Source of the DNA: Ruminococcaceae bacterium UBA1244
GTDB taxonomy: Bacteria; Bacillota; Clostridia; Oscillospirales; Acutalibacteraceae
Length of the DNA stretch: 6,146 bases
Direction: 5' to 3'
Assembly (NCBI GenBank): GCA_002308635.1
Contig: DBWG01000059.1
Span: 147-6,292, forward strand
Shown here: positions 1-5,200 of the stretch, in pieces
Position numbering within the stretch: the first letter of the stretch is position 1
How the letters are laid out: every line of letters starts with the position of its first letter
The notes under the pieces: model-generated
Database searches by the model: none
Seen by the model: only the letters and a program-made list of their open reading frames with translations
What the model was told of the DNA's origin: nothing
Translations under genes and position numbers: made by a program

Positions 1-5
1 GATTT

Positions 6-35
6 AGTGTAACATTCTGAAATTACAAAAGTCAA
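6..35 (-). promoter_or_regulatory. Predicted vegetative (sigma-A type) promoter reading out of the left edge
   Basis: On the minus strand a TTGACT -35 box (30-35) is followed after 18 bases by TACACT (6-11), which is preceded by TG plus one base and so forms an extended -10 (TGTTACACT). Phased A/T tracts sit just upstream. Transcription would start at about the left edge and run into an unseen gene, so it does not serve any gene in this window. The call rests on consensus matching alone. Confidence 0.6.
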
Positions 36-39
36 CATA

Positions 40-58
40 TTTTTATAACTTTTTATAA
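40..58. repeat. Two tandem TTTTTATAA units with 10-base period, UP-element-like
   Basis: The nonamer TTTTTATAA occurs at 40-48 and again at 50-58, one helical turn apart. It lies immediately upstream of the leftward promoter's -35 box. Phased A-tracts in this place are typical of curved DNA or UP elements that bind the RNA polymerase alpha subunit. The repeat is seen directly; the role is inferred. Confidence 0.4.
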
Positions 59-63
59 AATCG

Positions 64-78
64 TTTTAACTGTTAAAA
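64..78. promoter_or_regulatory. Perfect 15-bp palindrome over the stop codon of the propeller remnant
   Basis: TTTTAAC and GTTAAAA are perfect inverted arms around one central base. The palindrome covers the stop codon (73-75) of the propeller gene and lies about 29 bases upstream of the -35 box of the leftward promoter. It could be a binding site for a dimeric regulator of that promoter. The one-base loop and all-weak stem make it a poor terminator. Being pure A/T apart from the central C and G, it may also be chance. Confidence 0.3.
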
Positions 79-615
79 GCCTTCTTTTTCCCAATGTCTG
101 TATTCTCCACGCTCCATCATTATGACGCCGGTGTCCGTTGAACCTATCCACAGCCTGTTTTTGCTGTCTTCAAAAAGGCTCCTGACGCCGTTTATTCCAA
201 CCGTACGGTCCATGCGCTCAAATGTATTTCCGTCATAGCGGACAAGTCCTCCATAACAGCCTATCCATATAAAGCCGTCCGATGCCTGAATAATATCATT
301 TGCTTCCGAAGTAGGCAGTCCGTTCATGTTGTTATACAGTACGGCAGAATAACCATCGGCAGGCAGTACTGTGTTTACGTCGCCGGTTCCGTTTTCTTCG
401 TTCTGTTCTTCATTGATATTTTCCGTTTCATTCTCATCTGCCAATCCCTGCTCGTAGGAAGCATTAACATCAGTCTCTTCGGCATAGGTCATCACGGCAC
501 AAATGGAAACGCAAAGGCACAAAACAAGCATAATGCAAAAAGCCTTTGCGACTCGTAACGCACTTTTCCTATGATGATTGGTATTTTTCTCACGTTTATC
601 GTATATTAAGTTCAT
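73..615 (-). CDS. Secreted beta-propeller protein (two-component regulator propeller type), N-terminal remnant
   Basis: Exported protein of 180 residues counted from the ATG at 615. That start is preferred because GGAGG at 625-629 is 9 bases from it but only 3 from the ATG at 621, which would add two residues. Residues 1-24 are basic, about 25-43 are hydrophobic with four Cys (no lipobox), and signal peptidase I could cut after Tyr-Ala at about residue 45. An Asn/Glu/Asp-rich linker follows to about 85. Two Reg_prop blades come next, with the signature G-[FR]-[IL]-W-I-G at W117 and W156, each preceded by 'E/Q-x-S-x-G/N'. In this family many such blades form one or two full propellers that sense outside ligands and commonly precede a GGDEF or histidine kinase region. 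Here translation stops after Glu-Gly-Phe where the next blade should begin, and the DNA beyond is AT-rich with no further homology visible in any frame. A remnant of a larger sensor is most likely; a functional short secreted protein is possible. It has its own promoter. Confidence 0.8.
   Translation of the reverse strand: MNLIYDKREKNTNHHRKSALRVAKAFCIMLVLCLCVSICAVMTYAEETDVNASYEQGLADENETENINEEQNEENGTGDVNTVLPADGYSAVLYNNMNGLPTSEANDIIQASDGFIWIGCYGGLVRYDGNTFERMDRTVGINGVRSLFEDSKNRLWIGSTDTGVIMMERGEYRHWEKEGF
79..91 (+). repeat. Left copy of a 13-base direct repeat flanking the propeller remnant
   Basis: GCCTTCTTTTTCC occurs here, inside the last codons of the propeller gene, and again at 754-766 upstream of that gene in the same orientation. 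A second shared word, AAATCGTTTT, lies to its left at 58-67 as the counterpart of 696-705, in the same order. Confidence 0.4.
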
Positions 616-624
616 ATTCATAAA

Positions 625-629
625 CCTCC
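625..629 (-). promoter_or_regulatory. Ribosome binding site of the propeller gene, decides the start
   Basis: GGAGG on the minus strand is followed by two in-frame ATG codons six bases apart. The first (619-621) is only 3 bases away and the second (613-615) is 9 bases away, so the second fits normal Shine-Dalgarno spacing better. Confidence 0.75.
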
Positions 630-641
630 GTATCTTTTTTT

Positions 642-670
642 ATTATATCAAAACCAGTAATAAATGTCTA
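642..670 (-). promoter_or_regulatory. Predicted vegetative promoter of the propeller gene
   Basis: The minus strand carries TAGACA (665-670), a five-of-six match to the -35 consensus. A 17-base spacer leads to a perfect TATAAT (642-647) with an upstream TG that makes an extended -10. The expected transcription start near 635 gives a leader of only about 20 bases that includes the GGAGG site. This is a strong constitutive-looking promoter unless the dyad over the -35 box is an operator. Confidence 0.75.
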
Positions 671-682
671 TACAGAACAGAC
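666..682. promoter_or_regulatory. Imperfect dyad overlapping the -35 box, possible operator
   Basis: The 17-base stretch GTCTATACAGAACAGAC is an imperfect inverted repeat: GTCT and AGAC pair perfectly and six of the eight positions per arm are symmetric about the central base. It covers most of the -35 box of the propeller promoter, where a repressor would block polymerase. It is short and could be chance. Confidence 0.25.
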
Positions 683-700
683 TCCTCCCTTCGATAAATC

Positions 701-802
701 GTTTTTGCTGATCAGGGCATAATTTTACTTTTAAACCGCAGAGAGCTGAAAATGCCTTCTTTTTCCATTATCTTTTCATTCTGTTTTTATCAGGCATATT
801 TT
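701..802. repeat. Pair of imperfect direct repeats in the intergenic region
   Basis: 701-726 and 783-802 share, in order, GTTTTT, ATCAGG, CAT(A) and TTTT; the first copy has GCTG and two single bases inserted. They frame the stretch between the terminator and the propeller promoter. Seen directly; their origin is unknown. Confidence 0.35.
754..766 (+). repeat. Right copy of a 13-base direct repeat flanking the propeller remnant
   Basis: This copy is identical to 79-91 and is preceded at 696-705 by the shared AAATCGTTTT, so two words are collinear on both sides of the gene. The tracts are A/T-rich and short, so chance cannot be excluded. Confidence 0.4.
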
Positions 803-810
803 CATACAAC

Positions 811-852
811 AAAAACTGCCACAGTACGTTTGAGCGTATTGCGACAGTTTTT
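811..852 (-). terminator. Intrinsic terminator of the three-gene unit
   Basis: An 18-position stem (arms 811-828 and 835-852) with a six-base loop begins six bases after the stop codon of the 194-residue gene. In the minus-strand transcript 17 of 18 positions pair, two of them as G-U wobbles, with one A-C mismatch. The descending arm ends in five U followed by a U-rich stretch. In the plus-strand transcript two positions fail to pair, so the hairpin is better fitted to the minus direction, although A-runs and T-runs on both sides could let it work both ways. Confidence 0.85.
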
Positions 853-858
853 CTGCTG

Positions 859-1443
859 TTATTTTCTTTTTTTGCCAGATCTAAAAATTTCCTTTGGAAG
901 AAGACTGTCGAAGCGTGAAACGGCACGGAGCACGGGTATTATCGCAAGCGGAGAGCGACCACAGCAGGCTGTAAGCTGTAGATAAGAGTCTTTATTCTCC
1001 GAACTCCTGACCTCCTCGAAGATAAGGACAACGGGACGGAAAACATAGCTTTTTATCAGGCAGGCAACGGCTTCAGGAGTGGATTCCATTTCAAACACCC
1101 TGCCAATATCTGCCATTGTCTTATACACTCTGTATGTCACCTGATTGTAGTTTTTTAACGTGGTACGATAAACGAACTTTTTTTGCTTTATTCCAAGAAA
1201 CACAACATTCTGTGCTCCGTCAGCTATTCCATAGGGAGTTATCACCCTGTTTTTTCCTGCGATGGTTATGCCATCATCACTGACCGAAAAATTCCCCAGC
1301 AAAACACTCCTTATCTCTTTTTTGCGAAGCTTTTTACGCTCCTTTTCAAGAACCTTTTCTTCTTCATCGGAATATTCGCTTTCGCTGCTTGTTTTATCCT
1401 CCGTTTCTTCGTCAAAAGGCTCTTCTTCAATTTTCTTTGCCAT
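859..1443 (-). CDS. Hypothetical soluble protein with acidic N-terminus and basic tail
   Basis: I do not recognise the family of this 194-residue protein. Residues 2-29 are strongly acidic (runs of Glu, Asp and Ser), 30-43 switch to a Lys/Arg-rich, probably helical segment, about 45-187 look like a folded beta-then-alpha domain, and the chain ends in Lys-Lys-Arg-Lys. There is no signal peptide or membrane segment, so a cytoplasmic place is expected. Within the folded part, Cys-Cys-Gly-Arg-Ser (160-164) followed by a hydrophobic stretch is a distinctive patch to use in searches. The ATG at 1443 is preceded by GGAGG with 6 bases spacing, and the gene overlaps the end of the membrane protein gene by 17 bases, so the two are probably translationally coupled. 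It is the last gene of the unit, ending just before a terminator. A partner of the upstream membrane protein's short cytoplasmic end is possible, but that is inference. Confidence 0.85.
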   Translation of the reverse strand: MAKKIEEEPFDEETEDKTSSESEYSDEEEKVLEKERKKLRKKEIRSVLLGNFSVSDDGITIAGKNRVITPYGIADGAQNVVFLGIKQKKFVYRTTLKNYNQVTYRVYKTMADIGRVFEMESTPEAVACLIKSYVFRPVVLIFEEVRSSENKDSYLQLTACCGRSPLAIIPVLRAVSRFDSLLPKEIFRSGKKRK

Positions 1444-2266
1444 CGCTTTCCTCCACTACTGACAGTACCCATGATCTGTTCTCACTCATACGACAGTTAA
1501 GCCGCTTTTCGATACCTAAACTCTCGCTTGAAAGTATCAGCTTATAACTTGCCGGGAGAACTGTATCGCTTGTTTCGTCGTCCATCAATACATTAGTATT
1601 CTTCATTACTTTGACGTAAGTGATACCTTTTTCGTCCTTATCCTCCGTAAAAATATACAATCCTTCAGGTGCCCCCTCCTCCGCTGACAGCATCCAGTCG
1701 CCTCCTGACGGAAAAAGTACCCTGTCACCGTCAAGTATAAAGGGCGTATCCGAATCGGTCGCACCTGCTTCGGAATGGGACTGTCTAATATCAGAGAAAT
1801 ACATTTTAAGCTCACCGGTATTTGCTTCGGTGGCGAACAAATCAAGCTCGATTTTGACAATCTCGCAGGTGATGCCTGCGACATCCTTTTCCTTGACAAA
1901 GCACACCGTATTATATCCTTCCTGTGTCGGTGAAAGCTCAAGATAAAGATCGTTTTCCCGCTCGATTATGTTCTCAGTCAGCGGTATCTTGCCGGGCAAA
2001 ACAAAGACTCTCCATTTTAGATCATCCGGATTCACGGAATTTATCCTGACAAGGATATTGTTTTCAACATAGCTGATATAAACGGGATAATCCGTATTTT
2101 CAAAGTACACGGTCTGCTCCAAAGCATCGCTCTCCTCCGGAACATCACTTGTACCGTTATTGTTTACCGCAACAATGATAACGATAACGATTAGAAAGAG
2201 CAGTACGCCAAGGCATCCTAATGCTATATACTTATGATTCTTGATGTTAGTTATAAAATTATTCAT
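1427..2266 (-). CDS. Hypothetical single-pass membrane protein with large outside domain
   Basis: Family not recognised; 279 residues from the ATG at 2266. A basic N-terminus with Lys9 and Lys12 precedes one membrane segment at about 13-34 rich in Leu, Ile and Val. By the positive-inside rule about 245 residues are outside. A short polar spacer (35-50) leads to a beta-rich region with no catalytic motif visible. Two stretches look alike, Lys-Glu-Lys-Asp-x2-Gly-Ile-Thr (125-133) and Glu-Asp-Lys-Asp-x2-Gly-Ile-Thr (208-216), which may mark two related modules. An upstream in-frame ATG at 2287 overlaps the stop of the giant gene as ATGA, but no Shine-Dalgarno precedes it, whereas AGGG sits 7 bases before the ATG at 2266. 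The gene lies 17 bases after the giant secreted protein and overlaps the next gene, so it is the middle member of the unit. It could anchor or help export the giant protein (inference). Confidence 0.85.
   Translation of the reverse strand: MNNFITNIKNHKYIALGCLGVLLFLIVIVIIVAVNNNGTSDVPEESDALEQTVYFENTDYPVYISYVENNILVRINSVNPDDLKWRVFVLPGKIPLTENIIERENDLYLELSPTQEGYNTVCFVKEKDVAGITCEIVKIELDLFATEANTGELKMYFSDIRQSHSEAGATDSDTPFILDGDRVLFPSGGDWMLSAEEGAPEGLYIFTEDKDEKGITYVKVMKNTNVLMDDETSDTVLPASYKLILSSESLGIEKRLNCRMSENRSWVLSVVEESDGKEN
1450..1454 (-). promoter_or_regulatory. Ribosome binding site of the 194-residue gene inside the upstream gene
   Basis: GGAGG lies 6 bases before the ATG at 1443 and codes for part of the Val-Glu-Glu near the end of the membrane protein. 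The embedded site plus the 17-base overlap indicates translational coupling. Confidence 0.7.
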
Positions 2267-2273
2267 TCTGCTT

Positions 2274-2277
2274 CCCT
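2274..2277 (-). promoter_or_regulatory. Ribosome binding site deciding the start of the membrane protein
   Basis: AGGG, within GGCAGGGAAG, is 7 bases before the ATG at 2266. It is the only purine-rich site near either candidate start and supports 2266 over the ATG at 2287. Confidence 0.5.
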
Positions 2278-2283
2278 GCCAAA

Positions 2284-5200
2284 TCATGGTTCGTTATCTG
2301 TCGGAATTTCATCTTCTGAAGTTTCATTTCTGAATTGGTCTTCAGCCGGCTCTTCATTGCTTTGTTCGCCATTATCGGAACTTTCATTCTCTGAGCCATC
2401 TTCACTGTCGGAGAATTCCTCTGACGTATCCTCATCTTCTGACTCATCGTAGCCTGATTCATTGTAACTGACCTTGTCCTCATCCGAGCTTTCATCGACC
2501 GGCTCTTTAACTGTCGGTTCACTGTATTCCGATTCGTGCTTGTCATTGCTCGGTTCAGACTGTCCGTTACTGCTTTCCGGCGGTGGGTAATAGTAGTTAG
2601 GCGTTATGTTCTCGGATACAGGAACAGTTATGGTAATGACATCACGGACAGACGTATTCTTTTTGGAATAAACCGTTATAATATAGTTCTGAGGATCGGA
2701 ATTTTTATTGACCGGCGGTACGAATCTGAAACCGTTGTTTGTGGTGTAATAGTATTCCGTCGGGACCTCCGTATATAGACCGTCAACAAGCCATTTAATC
2801 GTTACTCCGAATTTTTCATTATTTCCGAGCATAACAACGCCGATGACATCGCTTTCACCCTCTACAACAAGACTTGCTTCATGGTTCGTTACAAGTCTCT
2901 GACGGTTCTCCGTAGAAGAAATATAAGTTCTGAGAGTTACTTTCTCAAAGTTGACTGCCTGCCTTGTAGATGTGAATACAAGATCATTCTTTTTCATCAG
3001 CTCGACCTCACCGTTGTTGGTCGTGACATCTAAGGTTTTCACATTCCATTTTGCAATGTTTGTTTCATCCGCAAGCCGTATCTCGACAGACAACAGCTCG
3101 TCACACTCAGGCAGGAACAATCGCAGTCGAGCACTATTGCTGATAAGCTTTCGCTGACCTGTATCATCCGGCTCGGTATAGGTCACAAACTGCTGTTCTT
3201 TGCTCTGGATATACTTTCTTGCGTCAAATATAATCTTCGACTTGGAAGCTGTTCCGCTCATATAATTCAGAATCATTACGACCTCAGTATCTGACGGCAG
3301 ATTTCCCGTTTTTTCGAGATCGGTCGTGAATATCAGGTCTATCGCATTGAGCGAGCCTGAACCGGTGTTTTTATTGGTGACTCTGTTATGAAAGGAGAGC
3401 ATATTGGAAAGAATATATGAATCATGGAAAGAATAAGAATTCAGGAGTTTATTGCCAGCATAAGTATAATTTCCGGCAAAATCCTTTTCCTTTTTCTCAT
3501 AGCTATAATTCATTATCATAGCCGAGTCTATCTTTGCGTCAATATCCCCATAGGAAACGATACGATAGCCGGTTATTTCATCGACATAAGGTATCTCAAA
3601 GGGTATCTCCGTCATCAAGCCGGGACCAATCCTATCAATACCGACCTCAGTCAGATAAACATAGGGTGAATAATACTCCGGTCTTCTCAAACCTGTACCC
3701 TTATCAAGACTCGACCTGTATTTGAATGATATTGCAATATCCCTGATACTCGTATTTCCTTCCGATGAGCCGAAGAGTGTTGACTCCTTAGTATCCGGTG
3801 CAAACGACAACAGCATCTTCTGACGCTTCTTGTCGTACACGGTCATAGATTTAGCAGGAGTTGCGCTCAGTCCGGCAATAGCGGATCCGTGTCCAAGAGC
3901 CATTGTGTATGTATTGACGATAACATTCTCTCTGATCTGCTGGATTATCGCATGGTCAAAAAGAATCGACGAATTCTGGCAGGAAAGACTCAGCTTTTTC
4001 GCACTCTGCATATTCTCTGCCGACAGCCCCAGGTAATAGAACACTACATCCTCTGTCCCGTCGCCATAGGTATTCATCGGACTTTGCTTTATCTGCATTA
4101 CCTTGGAGAAAGGAAGATTATACTGTAAAGCAGTGCTGACAGAAACTGATGCAATGTTTCTCGATTGCTTCGCCGGATAGACATAGATATTTACCGTATC
4201 CTTCGTACTTTCGGGATACTTCGTGACAGCAGGCGTCCATCCGCCGTTTGTAAGCTGGGGCAGCTCGTTGTATGAAACCGGTATTGTTACCGGCTCGGAT
4301 ATACCCGAAGGCAATATAAGTTGGACATATTTGGCTGTACTGTCCTGAAGTTCCATCATGCACAACTCGGCAGTTTCCATTTTGCGGTAATATTCCTTAT
4401 CCTGTGTCAGAGAGATAACACCGCTGTCAGTAATGATCGTAAACAATGACAGACCGCCCACAATCCATTGTGCCTGTCCGGTGCTTCGGTTCATACCTTG
4501 AAATGTGATGCTCGTTATCGTTTTTGCGTTCGGCAAAGGCGGGAATATGAATCTGTCCCTGTGATTCGGGTGCAGCATCCACCCCGGATCGGAAACAGTA
4601 CCCAAATTATCGTAAAGCACCTGATTGCTGCCGTCCGATTTAGCCTCAAACGAGACAGGTGTTTTATTCATGTAATCGTACATTCTCGAAATAACGTCAA
4701 AGCTCATCGTCTGCGGCTCACCGTTATAGTCAATGTATTCAACATCTGCCGAAAGGCTTGCCTTGAATTTTGAAGAGGTCGTCTGGTCAAAATCCGGATC
4801 ATCTACGAGCCACGGCAGAACCTCTATCTCGCAGAAAAGATTGACCACATCTCTTCTGAATGATACCGGATATGTACTTGCTATTTCAAATACCGCTCTT
4901 CCGGTGCTTCCGACGATTGAAGAACCTTCGGCTGCATCACGATAGTCAATACCGATCCAGCCAACATCATTTATAACATACTGCATACATGCTCCGCCGT
5001 ATGCACGTTCGGTTACGGTAATATACTCGATATTCAGCTTATCAAATTCATTTGTCTTTTCTCCGGTATCCTCCGGTATGACCCTGACAGATGTCAGTTC
5101 GTTATAGTCCCGGTTTACGCTTATAGAAAATGTTTCGCTGCAGCCTGCACGGAAGCCGTCAGCTGAAAGCTGCTGATTGGCAAGAACATAACCGCTGCTG

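Noticed and set aside
64..78. Palindrome as a terminator of the propeller gene
   Set aside because: The loop would be one base, or five with a five-pair A-U stem, which is too weak, and no clean U-run follows.
480..560. Lipoprotein signal in the propeller protein because of four Cys in the hydrophobic core
   Set aside because: None of the Cys follows a Gly or Ala in an L-x-[GA]-C pattern, whereas a signal peptidase I site after Thr-Tyr-Ala is well placed.
712..768. Small 18-codon frame on the minus strand in the intergenic region
   Set aside because: No Shine-Dalgarno precedes its ATG and the product resembles nothing; it arises from the repeated GGAAAAAGAAGGC word.
752..985. Plus-strand reading frame of 77 codons
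   Set aside because: It runs through the terminator hairpin and antisense to the 194-residue gene, has no ribosome binding site, and its composition is that of a reverse-frame shadow.
1183..1500. Plus-strand reading frame of 105 codons rich in Phe and Leu
   Set aside because: It is antisense to the acidic N-terminus of the 194-residue gene; Phe/Leu/Ser richness is the expected complement of Glu/Lys codons.
2234..2452. Plus-strand Ser-rich frame and the overlapping minus-strand frame at 2259-2546
   Set aside because: Both are shadows of the biased codons in the acidic tail of the giant protein.
2284..2600. Sortase or C-terminal membrane anchor on the giant protein
   Set aside because: The C-terminus has no LPxTG-like motif, no hydrophobic stretch and no basic stop; it is acidic to the last residue.
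4118..4363. Minus-strand 81-codon frame inside the giant gene
   Set aside because: It is out of frame with a continuous long gene and has no start signals.
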